Shown here one piece after another: positions 25,539-34,054 of a stretch of DNA of 64,000 bases. The first letter of the stretch is position 1. Each line of letters begins with the position of its first letter. Source of the DNA: Paenibacillus silviterrae (GTDB taxonomy: Bacteria > Bacillota > Bacilli > Paenibacillales > NBRC-103111); assembly GCF_030167925.1 (NCBI RefSeq), contig NZ_JASKUT010000002.1:310001-374000 (forward strand), given 5' to 3'. The position numbers and the translations under genes were made by a program. The notes under the pieces were generated by a model. The model had not been told where the DNA came from. It worked only from the letters and a program-made list of their open reading frames with translations, and did no database searches.

Positions 25539-26984
25539 GTGGAATTGAGAATGAAGCAATACAATACGCGTGCCATTATGGCTTCGCTGCTCATCTGCGG
25601 ATTTGTCGGGATGTTCAGTGAGACGGCGCTCAACATTGCCATCAGCAATTTAATGGTTGTGTTCGGCATCACCGCGGCTACGGCACAATGGTTAACCACC
25701 GGGTTCCTGCTAACGCTCGGTATCCTGATGCCGATGACCGGTCTGCTGCTGCAATGGTTCACCACAAGACAGCTATTCATCGGCTCGCTTGTAAGCTCGA
25801 TTGTGGGCACGTTGATCGCGGCGCTGGCAGTCAATTTCGAAATGCTTATGGTCGCACGGGTCTTGCAGGCAGCCGGTATGGGTCTGCTGATCCCGTTGAT
25901 GTTTAATACGATCCTCGTTGTCTATCCTCCGGAGAAGAGGGGCGCAGCCATGGGCTTCGTCGGTCTCGTGATCATGTTCGCACCGGCAACCGGTCCTACA
26001 GTGGCGGGTCTCCTGATCGAATATTTAACATGGCACTATATTTTCTGGTTATCTCTTCCGTTCTTAATCATCGGTCTGTTGGTAGGACTGAAGTATTTGG
26101 AAAATGTCTCAGAGGTGACAAAGCCTCGTATCGACCTGCTGTCCGTCATTCTTTCCACCATTGGCTTCGGTGGCGTCGTCTTTGGCTTTAGCAAGGCGGG
26201 CGAAGGCGAGGGGGGCTGGACCAGCCCTGTTGTCATCGCAACCATAATCATCGGACTGGCGGCGCTTCTGCTGTTCGTGCTGCGCCAGCTGTTTATGCGT
26301 GAGCCGATGATGAACCTGCGCGTCTTCAAATACCCGATGTTTATTGTGGGTTTGCTATTAGTGCTCTCCTGTATGATGATCATTCTATCGAGCATGATTA
26401 TTTTGCCGATGTATCTTCAAAAAGGGATGAGTTTGTCTGCCTTCACAGCAGGACTCATGCTGCTGCCGGGCAGCGCTCTGAACGGCATTTTGTCGCCGCG
26501 CATGGGACGTCTGTTCGATAAGTACGGACCGAAGTGGCTCGTAATTCCCGGTTTGGCGATCGTTGCGGCGATGCTGTGGTTCTTCTCCGGCATTACACCG
26601 GCTTCTTCGGTGGCGTTCATCGTCGCGCTGCATATCGGCCTGATGGTGGGTATCTCCATGGTATGGATGCCTGCGCAGACCAACGGCTTGAACCAGCTGC
26701 CGCCGGAGCTGTACCCGCACGGTACGGCTGTCATGAACACGCTGCAGCAGGTAGCCGGTGCCATTGGCACAGCGGTAGCCATCAGCATTCTGACAAGCGG
26801 CATGGAGAAGTACTTACACGGGTCCGCGGCTCCTAACGAGCTGGCCGAGATGTCCAAAGCGATGACGTTCGGTTCGCAGAATGTGTTCCTGTTCGCAATG
26901 ACCGTGACCCTAATCGGCCTGGCCATGGCGTTCTTCATCCGCCGTGTCGTTGTCAAGCATGCAGCAATGAATCCGATGCATTAA
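25539..26984 (+). CDS. MFS multidrug efflux transporter, DHA2 family (EmrB/QacA-like)
   Basis: 481 residues with about 14 transmembrane helices, the number expected for the drug:H+ antiporter-2 family. The motifs LNIAISNLMVVFGITAATAQWLTTGFLLTLGILMPMTGLLLQWF and GMGLLIPLMFNTILVVYPPEKRGAAMG correspond to motifs D1, A and C regions of this family. It exports hydrophobic or cationic compounds using proton motive force; the substrates cannot be read from sequence. GTG 25539 has AGGAG six bases upstream; ATG 25551 is an alternative. It is monocistronic, bounded by a promoter and a terminator. Confidence 0.93.
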   Translation: MELRMKQYNTRAIMASLLICGFVGMFSETALNIAISNLMVVFGITAATAQWLTTGFLLTLGILMPMTGLLLQWFTTRQLFIGSLVSSIVGTLIAALAVNFEMLMVARVLQAAGMGLLIPLMFNTILVVYPPEKRGAAMGFVGLVIMFAPATGPTVAGLLIEYLTWHYIFWLSLPFLIIGLLVGLKYLENVSEVTKPRIDLLSVILSTIGFGGVVFGFSKAGEGEGGWTSPVVIATIIIGLAALLLFVLRQLFMREPMMNLRVFKYPMFIVGLLLVLSCMMIILSSMIILPMYLQKGMSLSAFTAGLMLLPGSALNGILSPRMGRLFDKYGPKWLVIPGLAIVAAMLWFFSGITPASSVAFIVALHIGLMVGISMVWMPAQTNGLNQLPPELYPHGTAVMNTLQQVAGAIGTAVAISILTSGMEKYLHGSAAPNELAEMSKAMTFGSQNVFLFAMTVTLIGLAMAFFIRRVVVKHAAMNPMH

Positions 26985-26992
26985 TATTAGGA

Positions 26993-27018
26993 GGGAGCCG
27001 AATAGGCTCCCTTTTTTT
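26993..27018 (+). terminator. Intrinsic terminator after the efflux gene
   Basis: GGGAGCC (26993-26999) and GGCTCCC (27005-27011) are perfect arms followed by seven T's. Confidence 0.95.
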
Positions 27019-27048
27019 CGAGAACATTGGGAATAGGAGCCGTTATTT

Positions 27049-27591
27049 ATGAATTTCTTCATTAGGCAGGAAATGCCGGACGACTATGAACAAACGGAGA
27101 TCGTTGTAGAGAGTGCGTTTGCAGCTGCCCAACACAGTGATGGAAATGAACATAAGCTAGTTTCTCGGCTCAGGAAATCGGACTCTTTCATTCCTGAATT
27201 AACTTTAGTGGCGGTTCATAAAGAAATCGGGCAGGTAGCGGGACATATCCTTTTATCTAAGATCAGCATTAACGATGGGAATCAAGCAGTCGAATCCCTG
27301 GCTCTAGCGCCTCTTTCGGTCTTACCTGCATATCAAAATAAAGGCGTAGGCAAACAGCTAATTCAGGAAGCGCTGGCTGAAGCCAAAAGGCTCGGGTACC
27401 ATTCTGTTGTCGTCTTAGGCCATTCGTCATATTATCCGAGGTTCGGTTTCCAAAAAGCATCGATATGGGGAATCAAAGCCCCCTTTGAAGTGCCCGATGA
27501 AATATTCATGGCGATTGAGCTTCATGAAGCTGCGCTTGCTCAGGTTTCGGGGGTTGTGGAATATCCCAGCGTGTTTTTTAAGAATGGCTAA
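27049..27591 (+). CDS. GNAT family N-acetyltransferase, YhbS-like
   Basis: 180 residues matching the YhbS-type pattern: IRQEMPDDYEQTEIVVESAF at the start, VAGHILLSKI, LAPLSVLPAYQNKGVGKQLIQEAL (acetyl-CoA loop QNKGVGK), and VVVLGHSSYYPRFGFQKAS. YhbS-like enzymes typically end with KYHPAF-like text; here PFEVPDEIFMAIELHEAAL follows, consistent with the family. The acceptor is unknown. The gap from 27592 to 27800 holds nothing recognisable. Confidence 0.88.
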   Translation: MNFFIRQEMPDDYEQTEIVVESAFAAAQHSDGNEHKLVSRLRKSDSFIPELTLVAVHKEIGQVAGHILLSKISINDGNQAVESLALAPLSVLPAYQNKGVGKQLIQEALAEAKRLGYHSVVVLGHSSYYPRFGFQKASIWGIKAPFEVPDEIFMAIELHEAALAQVSGVVEYPSVFFKNG

Positions 27592-27805
27592 GGCTTGGCG
27601 ATTGCCGCGAATCGGCGCAACATTTTGCTCATTTGGACGAGCTTTACAACTAACTACATGTTCCCAGAATTATGTTAAACTAGAATCGCTCACATTCACA
27701 GGCAATCTCCCGCGGCAAAGCAAGCAGCACATCCCATCCGACTTCCCGCAAATGGACTTTATACATTGTTAATATCTTATTTAGAAAATTTCAAGAGACC
27801 TGCTT

Positions 27806-27834
27806 TATACTGTAATAGAAGGAAACGCGTTTCC
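27806..27834 (+). promoter_or_regulatory. -10 element and 14-bp perfect palindrome before the secreted-protein/ABC/TCS operon
   Basis: TATACT (27806-27811) is a good -10 but no -35 stands at the right distance, which suggests activator dependence. Ten bases on, GGAAACGCGTTTCC (27821-27834) is a perfect palindrome located where it would overlap the transcription start, 26 bp before the ATG. It is a candidate operator for the response regulator or another factor. Confidence 0.45.
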
Positions 27835-27860
27835 CTATCAAGATGAAGAGGAGATCCATT

Positions 27861-29126
27861 ATGAGATTTGGTAAAAAAAGCATGACGGCAGTCGCATTCA
27901 CGGTCGGAGCCTGCGTCTTTCTGTCGACCGCCTTCGCCGATGCGATGCTGGGATCCGGCTATGATCAACTGAAAGGCACGGCCAAGCTTACCGCCGCGCA
28001 GATGGAGAAGGGACTTAACAATTACACGGTTGAAGCGTTGATATCGCTAAAGGATAACGGACAATCCTTGTTCCAGGTTTCGAATTTCAGTAAAATTGAT
28101 ACCGAAAAGCAAGCAACCGAAAACACATCCACGACGCAGTATTCCAACGGCGAAGCAAGATCCAATTTTTCTTATTTAGACAAAAAGTATTCCGTCTATA
28201 AGAACGAAACGGATAACAAATATTACGTGAGCGAAATGCCGGAGAATATTGAGAGAGGCAACAGTTTCAGCAACCCTTTTAACGAAAAGGGAGCCCCTGA
28301 GGTCGAGAAGATTGTGGATGCCGTTGTGGGCAATCTGAAGGATTACGTTCAGGCGGAGGAGCGTCCTGAAGGGGGCAAATCCTATTCGGGGAGCTTATCC
28401 GAAGCCCAAGTGCCCGCTGTAGTGAATGCGGTAGCGTCCTTCGGTATTAAGCAGATGATTAACGAGCAGGGCCGAATGGGAAGAAATTCGAACATGCCGG
28501 ATATCGAAAGTGATATCTATGTAAAGAAAGTAACAGGAACTGCTTTGGAAAACAAAGCAGGATTGCTGGAGAGCCTGACGGGCGACGTCATCCTGACCGG
28601 TAAGGACAAGAATGGGGCGCAGCACGATCTGTCGCTTAGCGTTATCTTCAAGCTATCCAATATTGGAAGCACGAAGGTGGCTATGCCTGACTTAACGGGA
28701 GCCAATGTAGAGCGCGTTAGTCAAAACAGCGGCTTCAGCAGCAAATATGTCGGCAAATATTCGAACAACGTTATCAAAGAGAAAGACGGCAAATTCGTCA
28801 AAATCGGCGAAAGAACGCTGGAAATTTTGAGTATCAGTGAAGATAAGGTGACCGGTAAGTACTATGAAACCGCGAAGCCGGGCTTTGAAGCCGAATTCGG
28901 CGCGGCAGACAGCTTCCAGTTCGAATATAATCTGAAGCAGAACGGTAACGGCATGAATTTCTTCAAGTACACGAACGCGAAGGGTGAACAGAAGAACGGA
29001 CAGCTGCATGCCAGCGGCTCGGGTAAGCTCTACCTTGAGCTGGATATCGAAATCCTTGACAGCAATTCGTTCCGCTCCCAAAGTCCTGACAATTTCGATA
29101 GAGAATTCAGCCGGGTATTTGAGTAG
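27861..29126 (+). CDS. Secreted protein of unknown function, linked to an ABC-2 exporter and two-component system
   Basis: About 421 residues. A signal peptide (basic start, hydrophobic core to about residue 22, FADAML after it) is followed by a mainly polar domain with Tyr/Asn-rich stretches and no cysteine cluster or catalytic motif that I recognise. The middle (NGEARSNFSYLDKKYSVYKNETDNKYYVSEMPE) looks like a beta-rich ligand or lipid-binding domain. ATG 27861 is chosen because AGAGGAGAT lies six bases upstream; ATG 27843 has no site. It is followed by a hairpin and then ATPase, permease, kinase and regulator genes in the same direction, so it is probably the extracytoplasmic sensor or accessory component of that module. 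Confidence 0.75.
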   Translation: MRFGKKSMTAVAFTVGACVFLSTAFADAMLGSGYDQLKGTAKLTAAQMEKGLNNYTVEALISLKDNGQSLFQVSNFSKIDTEKQATENTSTTQYSNGEARSNFSYLDKKYSVYKNETDNKYYVSEMPENIERGNSFSNPFNEKGAPEVEKIVDAVVGNLKDYVQAEERPEGGKSYSGSLSEAQVPAVVNAVASFGIKQMINEQGRMGRNSNMPDIESDIYVKKVTGTALENKAGLLESLTGDVILTGKDKNGAQHDLSLSVIFKLSNIGSTKVAMPDLTGANVERVSQNSGFSSKYVGKYSNNVIKEKDGKFVKIGERTLEILSISEDKVTGKYYETAKPGFEAEFGAADSFQFEYNLKQNGNGMNFFKYTNAKGEQKNGQLHASGSGKLYLELDIEILDSNSFRSQSPDNFDREFSRVFE

Positions 29127-29141
29127 TAGGATATAGCTGAG

Positions 29142-29174
29142 GGAAGCCGCTTAGGCGGCTTCCTGACCATTTTT
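29142..29174 (+). terminator. Hairpin with T run between the secreted protein and the ABC ATPase
   Basis: GGAAGCCGC (29142-29150) and GCGGCTTCC (29155-29163) pair perfectly; seven bases later comes a run of seven T's. It may be a partial terminator that lowers expression of the ABC and two-component genes relative to the secreted protein. Confidence 0.65.
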
Positions 29175-29194
29175 TTGGGGAGATGTTGGCATTC

Positions 29195-29917
29195 ATGGAT
29201 AAAGCAATGGAGATCACCGGGTTAACCAAGGTATATCCTAACGGCCGCGGCATCAGTGATCTGAATTTGACGGTAGATCAAGGAGATATTTTCGGCTTTC
29301 TCGGACCTAACGGCGCGGGGAAGACGACAGCCATGAAGATGATGGCGGGACTCATGAAGCCGGATCGCGGCGATGTGAAAATTTTTGGCGCCAGCGTCCT
29401 GGACGACTATGTCAATGCGATGAAGCATGTTGGCTGTATTATTGAAACGGCGGAGTCCTATCCGTACTTGACGGCCAATGATAACCTGAAGCTGTTTGCC
29501 AGGTTCTATCCGCATGTGGACCAGCAAAGGATCGACGAATGTCTTGAGATAACGGGCATGCTCAAGTACAAGAACGAAAAGTCCAGAAAATTCTCGCTTG
29601 GGATGAAGCAGCGTCTGGGGGTAGCGGCTGCCATTTTGTCCAAGCCGAGTCTTTTGATTATGGACGAGCCCTTGAACGGACTCGATGTCGAGGGAATGCT
29701 GGAAATGCGGAGGCTGATCAAGCAGTTGGCCCTGGAAGGCACTACCTTCTTTATTTCCAGTCATCTGATTCACGATGTGGAGCTGACCTGTAACCGAATC
29801 GGGGTCGTTTATGGAGGCAAGCTTGTCAACGTAGACTATACGAGCAACATTCTTGCGAATTATTCGTCGCTGGAAAATTATTTTGTTAGTGAGGTGGACC
29901 GCAATGGCAGGGTTTAA
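29195..29917 (+). CDS. ABC transporter ATP-binding protein (ABC-2 / BcrA-like)
   Basis: 240 residues with Walker A GPNGAGKTT, signature FSLGMKQRLGVA, Walker B LLIMDEPLNGLD and switch ISSHLIHDVE. The signature and short length mark the DRA/BcrA group of exporters, often for antimicrobial peptides or lipid-like substrates. I favour ATG 29195 (MDKAMEITGLTKVYPNG); an in-frame ATG at 29183 abuts GGGGAG with no spacing. The permease start lies inside its 3' end (14-base overlap). Confidence 0.93.
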   Translation: MDKAMEITGLTKVYPNGRGISDLNLTVDQGDIFGFLGPNGAGKTTAMKMMAGLMKPDRGDVKIFGASVLDDYVNAMKHVGCIIETAESYPYLTANDNLKLFARFYPHVDQQRIDECLEITGMLKYKNEKSRKFSLGMKQRLGVAAAILSKPSLLIMDEPLNGLDVEGMLEMRRLIKQLALEGTTFFISSHLIHDVELTCNRIGVVYGGKLVNVDYTSNILANYSSLENYFVSEVDRNGRV

Positions 29918-30656
29918 AGCCGCATTCTTGAACGAAGCCGTCAAGCTGCTGAAGAAGAAGAAGCTGATTGCGGCAGTCATCCTGTCCATCCTCGCTGTCA
30001 TCGTCGGGCAAATTGCCGTAACGGCCATTAAGCATGGGCTTGGACTTCGCGTCGTCGGAAGCACGGAATTTCCATTGGTGGTCCTATCTATTTTTTCCTA
30101 TACGATCCTGCCTTTATTCGCCACCTTCGTAGCCATCGATATGTTTAACGGCGAATTTTCGTCCAACACGATGAAAATTACGCTCACAAGACCGGTTACG
30201 CGGTTCGGCGTTTTTAGTGCCAAGGTGCTGAATATTGCGCTATTCATTGCGGTGAACCTATTTTTTGTGATGGTGCTTTCCTTGCTTGCAGGGTTCTTGT
30301 TTAATATGTCTTCCTCCGGCGTCATGGGAGTCGTCCGGGTCATTCTTTCTTATCTGGCTACGTTCCTTCCGGTATTCGTCTTTTCCTTGCTGGTGGTGCT
30401 TTTGTCGAATATATTGCGCGGCGGTCTGGCGGTCTTTTTCCTTTCTGTCATTGCTTTCGTCGGTCTTACCTCTCTAGGGATCGTGTTTTCGAGCTATTCC
30501 AGCTTTTTCATCACGCCGATGTTTGACTGGTACACGCTGTGGATTTCGGAATCGATGAATGTATTCAAAATCTTCCGCCAGCTCATCATTATGTCTGGAT
30601 GTGGTATGATGTTATTTGCAGCGGGCTTTTATGTATTTGATAATAAGGATCTGTAG
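29904..30656 (+). CDS. ABC-2 type permease
   Basis: 250 residues with six transmembrane segments, starting MAGFKAAFLNEAVKLLKKKKLIAAVILSILAVIV, the usual layout of BcrB-like permeases: a cytosolic amphipathic start, then the first helix. GAGGTGGACC precedes ATG 29904, so I discard the 17-residue upstream extension. Coupled to the ATPase gene by overlap; together they form an exporter. Confidence 0.9.
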   Translation: MAGFKAAFLNEAVKLLKKKKLIAAVILSILAVIVGQIAVTAIKHGLGLRVVGSTEFPLVVLSIFSYTILPLFATFVAIDMFNGEFSSNTMKITLTRPVTRFGVFSAKVLNIALFIAVNLFFVMVLSLLAGFLFNMSSSGVMGVVRVILSYLATFLPVFVFSLLVVLLSNILRGGLAVFFLSVIAFVGLTSLGIVFSSYSSFFITPMFDWYTLWISESMNVFKIFRQLIIMSGCGMMLFAAGFYVFDNKDL

Positions 30657-30679
30657 GATATAGTAAGCGAGGAAACGAC

Positions 30680-32113
30680 ATGCAGTTGACCAAACGGTTT
30701 TTCACGATGAATGCACTGACTGTATTGCTTTCCATTGGTTTAACGGCATTGGCTGCAGTGATCTTTATTGCCGCGTATACGAAGGTTTTTGGCGGCGAGG
30801 GGTATGTCGACGGATGGAAAAGGGTGTACGAGGTCAGAACGGGCTTAAGCGAGCTGAAGCGGGAAGCGATGAGCCTCGAATTCGACCAGCTCTTGAACAA
30901 ATCCTATCAGCATGAATTGTTTGAACGGGTAAAAGCATTGGGGGGCAGTGCCATTCTATTGAAAAATAGGGAGGTGCTGCAGTCCACAAGAAATTTCAGT
31001 GACATAGACATCGAAAGAAGCCTCATGCTGACAGGCGGCACACCGAATCAGGATACCCTTGAGCTCGACGGCAAGGTGTATTTGTTTGCCCGGGCTTCGT
31101 ACCAGCTAAGGTCCGGCGACGAGGGGATCCTGCTGATGCTCGCTCCTGTGCAGCTCAACACCGATTTCTATATGCTGCTTGGGATCTTTACCGTCTGTTT
31201 TTTCCTTATCGTCTTTCTTCTGTTGAATTTCTGGGTGTCTTACCGGTTCTCCCGCGGCATCATACGGCCCGTCTCGAGATTGCGGGATGCAGCGGTGAAA
31301 ATTAGTGAAGGCGACCTGAGCGGCGGAATCGCGGAGGAAGGCGAGGGCGAGGTCCGCGAACTCAGCAGAACGCTGGAGCTGATGCGAATCAAGCTGAAGG
31401 AATCGGTGTATTTGCAGCAGAAATACGATGACAATAGAAAATTCCTGGTGTCTAGCATCTCTCATGATTTGAAGACGCCGGTTACATCGATAAAAGGGTA
31501 TATCGAAGGGATCATGGACGGCGTGGCCGGCACCCCTGAGAAAATGGCGGCATACTTGGAGACGGCCCGTTCGAAGGCCATTCTGGTCAATACGATGATT
31601 GATGATCTGCTCTTGTATTCCAAGCTCGATTTAAACCAGCTGCCCTATCATTTTGAAAAGACCGATCTCGTCAGTTATTTTGAGGATTGCGTTGCAGATT
31701 ATCGTTATGAGTATGAGAAGGCGGGTATCCGTTTAGAGCTGGTAAACCAGCTCGAAGGAACGGTTTGTGCGTTAGTGGATCGTGAAAGGCTCAAGCGGGT
31801 GATCCAAAATATACTGGATAATGCCACGAAATATTCGGACAAGGATGACGGCAGGGTGACCATTTTTCTTCGGGAAACCCGTACATCAGCAATAATCGAG
31901 ATTAAGGACAACGGCAAAGGCATCCCTCAGGAGGAGCTTCCGCATATTTTCGATCGGTTTTACCGGGTCGATTCCTCCAGAAAAAGCGCGGACGGCAGCG
32001 GTCTTGGACTGGCGATAGCCAAGCAGCTCGTGGAGGGTCACGAAGGGAAGCTATGGGCCAGAAGCGCAGTTGGGGAAGGAACCAGTATGATAATATCTCT
32101 CAAGAAGCTATAG
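30680..32113 (+). CDS. Sensor histidine kinase
   Basis: 477 residues: transmembrane helix (about 12-35), extracytoplasmic domain of about 125 residues, second helix (about 162-187), HAMP (about 190-242, RGIIRPVSRLRDAAVKISEGDLS), HisKA with H-box SISHDLKTPVTSIKGY (His near residue 262), and HATPase with N-box LKRVIQNILDNATKY, G1 IKDNGKGIP and G2 GSGLGLAIAK. It autophosphorylates and passes the phosphate to the adjacent regulator. Unlike most pairs, the kinase gene precedes the regulator gene. It likely senses the substrate or damage handled by the ABC-2 exporter just upstream. Confidence 0.95.
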   Translation: MQLTKRFFTMNALTVLLSIGLTALAAVIFIAAYTKVFGGEGYVDGWKRVYEVRTGLSELKREAMSLEFDQLLNKSYQHELFERVKALGGSAILLKNREVLQSTRNFSDIDIERSLMLTGGTPNQDTLELDGKVYLFARASYQLRSGDEGILLMLAPVQLNTDFYMLLGIFTVCFFLIVFLLLNFWVSYRFSRGIIRPVSRLRDAAVKISEGDLSGGIAEEGEGEVRELSRTLELMRIKLKESVYLQQKYDDNRKFLVSSISHDLKTPVTSIKGYIEGIMDGVAGTPEKMAAYLETARSKAILVNTMIDDLLLYSKLDLNQLPYHFEKTDLVSYFEDCVADYRYEYEKAGIRLELVNQLEGTVCALVDRERLKRVIQNILDNATKYSDKDDGRVTIFLRETRTSAIIEIKDNGKGIPQEELPHIFDRFYRVDSSRKSADGSGLGLAIAKQLVEGHEGKLWARSAVGEGTSMIISLKKL

Positions 32114-32132
32114 GTATGGGCGGGAGGATGCA

Positions 32133-32828
32133 ATGAAACGGATTCTTATCGTGGAGGACGACCAAAGTATCGCCAATCTGCAAAAGGACTACCTTGAGCT
32201 AAGCGGCTATTCGGTTACCATCGTGAGCGGCGGCCAAGAAGGCTTACAGGCTCTGAAGCAGGAGGAGTATGACCTTGTCATCTTGGACATTATGCTGCCC
32301 GGGATGGACGGGTTCGAAGTACTCAGAACGATCCGGGAGCAGGATGACATCCCTGTGCTCCTGGTATCCGCGAGAGCGGAGGAAATTTATAAAATCAATG
32401 GTTTGGGTCTCGGTGCAGACGATTACATTACGAAGCCGTTCAGTTCAGCAGAGCTGGTCGCGCGGGTGAGCGCCCATCTGAAGAAGTATGAGCGGATGAA
32501 GGAGCGGTTCGGCAAGGAAACGACGGGTGCGAAGCTTCAAGTCCGCGGCCTTGAGATTCACAAGGATTCCAGAAGAGTATTCGTGAACGGCAACGAAGTG
32601 ATGCTAGCGCAGAAGGAGTTCGACCTGCTCCTGTTCCTGTTTGAGCATGCGAATCGCGTCTTTGGAAAGGAAGAGCTGTTTGAGCGAATTTGGGGAATGG
32701 ATGCGCTTGGCGATACCTCAACGGTGACGGTTCACATTTCCAAGATTAGGGAAAAAATTGAGGAGAACCCGTCCAAGCCGCAGTATATCGGCACGGTTTG
32801 GGGATCGGGGTATCGATTTATCGTGTAA
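32133..32828 (+). CDS. OmpR/PhoB-type response regulator
   Basis: 231 residues. Receiver domain with acidic pocket ED (residues 8-10), phosphoacceptor Asp52 (LVILDIMLPG) and Lys in ADDYITKPF; winged-helix effector domain from about 132 with FDLLLFLFEHANRVFGKEELFERIWG and STVTVHISKIREKIE, ending GSGYRFIV. Starts 19 bp after the kinase gene with GGAGG upstream. It likely controls the upstream secreted protein and ABC genes. The stretch 32829-33067 holds no gene I can support. Confidence 0.95.
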   Translation: MKRILIVEDDQSIANLQKDYLELSGYSVTIVSGGQEGLQALKQEEYDLVILDIMLPGMDGFEVLRTIREQDDIPVLLVSARAEEIYKINGLGLGADDYITKPFSSAELVARVSAHLKKYERMKERFGKETTGAKLQVRGLEIHKDSRRVFVNGNEVMLAQKEFDLLLFLFEHANRVFGKEELFERIWGMDALGDTSTVTVHISKIREKIEENPSKPQYIGTVWGSGYRFIV

Positions 32829-33067
32829 CGGGATGGCAAGGAACGGCGTCTGTCGTGCCTTGCAGGCGGTCGAGCAAGGGAAAGCGCGATCATTCGAGCT
32901 GAGGATCGGACTTGGGAGCAGAGGCGGGTTCAAGGAGGCACGGGTCCAGCTTGCACCCGCAAAGCCGATAAAGTCGTTTGGCCGGAGCCTGGGGGCTTGC
33001 CCGGCCTGAAGTGCAGCTTCATTCCAAGTTTCTCCCGGGTTGTCGTTCGCTACCTCGATTTATATGC

Positions 33068-33937
33068 TTACTTTAACGTCTTCATTTTGCGGTATTTTGA
33101 CGGCGATACACCTTTAATGTCTCGGAAAATCCGCGAGAATGTATTATATGATCCGTAGCCAACCTCCAGTGCGATTTCAGAAACGCTCATCTCGGTTGAA
33201 ACGAGAAGGCTGCACGCATGGCGGATGCGAAGATCTTGCAGGAAGTGGACGTACGATTGGCCGGTAGCTTTTTTAATGATTTCACTGACCCTGGAGATGC
33301 TCAAAGAGAAATTCTTGGCAATTCCGCCCAGAGTCAAATTCTCCTGATAATTGCAGTTTATATAGTGGATGATCGGCCAGGCGGCTCCTGCTGATTGGCC
33401 TGAGGCGGGCTTCCCGTTCGGTGTTGCACCATTCTTCCTCCGATAGCGGTCGAACCGGATGAGAAGCTCCTTCAGCTTAACCTGCAAATAGCTGTTCCGC
33501 CATAGTTCGCTGCCGGCGTATTCCTCGATCATTTCCTCAAGCTGGCTGTCCATCCACGCTTTCTCCTTCCCATCTAACTGAACGAAAGAAGGCAGCCCTT
33601 CGGTACCATTCACCATGCCGTTCATCAGCTCTTCTTGATTCTGCCCCGTTAGCAATTCCATACTGAATCGACAATTGTACAGAATGAGCTCCGATCCCGG
33701 ATCGGTGAACAATTCATGAATTTGGTACGGCAGCAAAAAAGAAAACGTCCCCGCCTCCATCCGATGCTTTACCCCATTGATCGTTTCCCAGCCTGTCCCG
33801 CTCTTGACGTATGAAAATTCAAGGTAATCCTGCCGGTGGGAAGGGTAGCCTTTCTTCAGTCTATTAATCAGGAGCTCGAACTGGAATGGGCTATCTTTAG
33901 TCGTATAGCCTTTCAAGTATCTTGGGAAATGTGACAT
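33068..33937 (-). CDS. AraC family transcriptional regulator
   Basis: About 289 residues: cupin-type sensor (about 20-120, LEFSYVKSGTGWETINGVKHRMEAGTFSFLLPYQIHELF) and C-terminal double helix-turn-helix (about 185-285, LTLGGIAKNFSLSISRVSEIIKKATGQSYVHFLQDLRIRHACSLL and SVSEIALEVGYGSYNTFSRIFRDIKGVSPSKYRK). ATG 33937 has GAGGGGACC upstream; the longer frame to 34003 has no site. It is divergent from the DUF1861 and binding-protein genes, which it probably activates. The shared gap has the inverted repeat ATTTAT/ATAAAT (34002-34019). Confidence 0.92.
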   Translation of the reverse strand: MSHFPRYLKGYTTKDSPFQFELLINRLKKGYPSHRQDYLEFSYVKSGTGWETINGVKHRMEAGTFSFLLPYQIHELFTDPGSELILYNCRFSMELLTGQNQEELMNGMVNGTEGLPSFVQLDGKEKAWMDSQLEEMIEEYAGSELWRNSYLQVKLKELLIRFDRYRRKNGATPNGKPASGQSAGAAWPIIHYINCNYQENLTLGGIAKNFSLSISRVSEIIKKATGQSYVHFLQDLRIRHACSLLVSTEMSVSEIALEVGYGSYNTFSRIFRDIKGVSPSKYRKMKTLK

Positions 33938-34054
33938 ATTGGCTGGTCCCCTCAGAAATAATGGGATAATTATCGAAAAACACGTTAGGTTTTTTTCCTT
34001 CATTTATTTTACCATAAATAAAGTAAGTGAGTGCTTAGAATAGGGGGGAACAAG

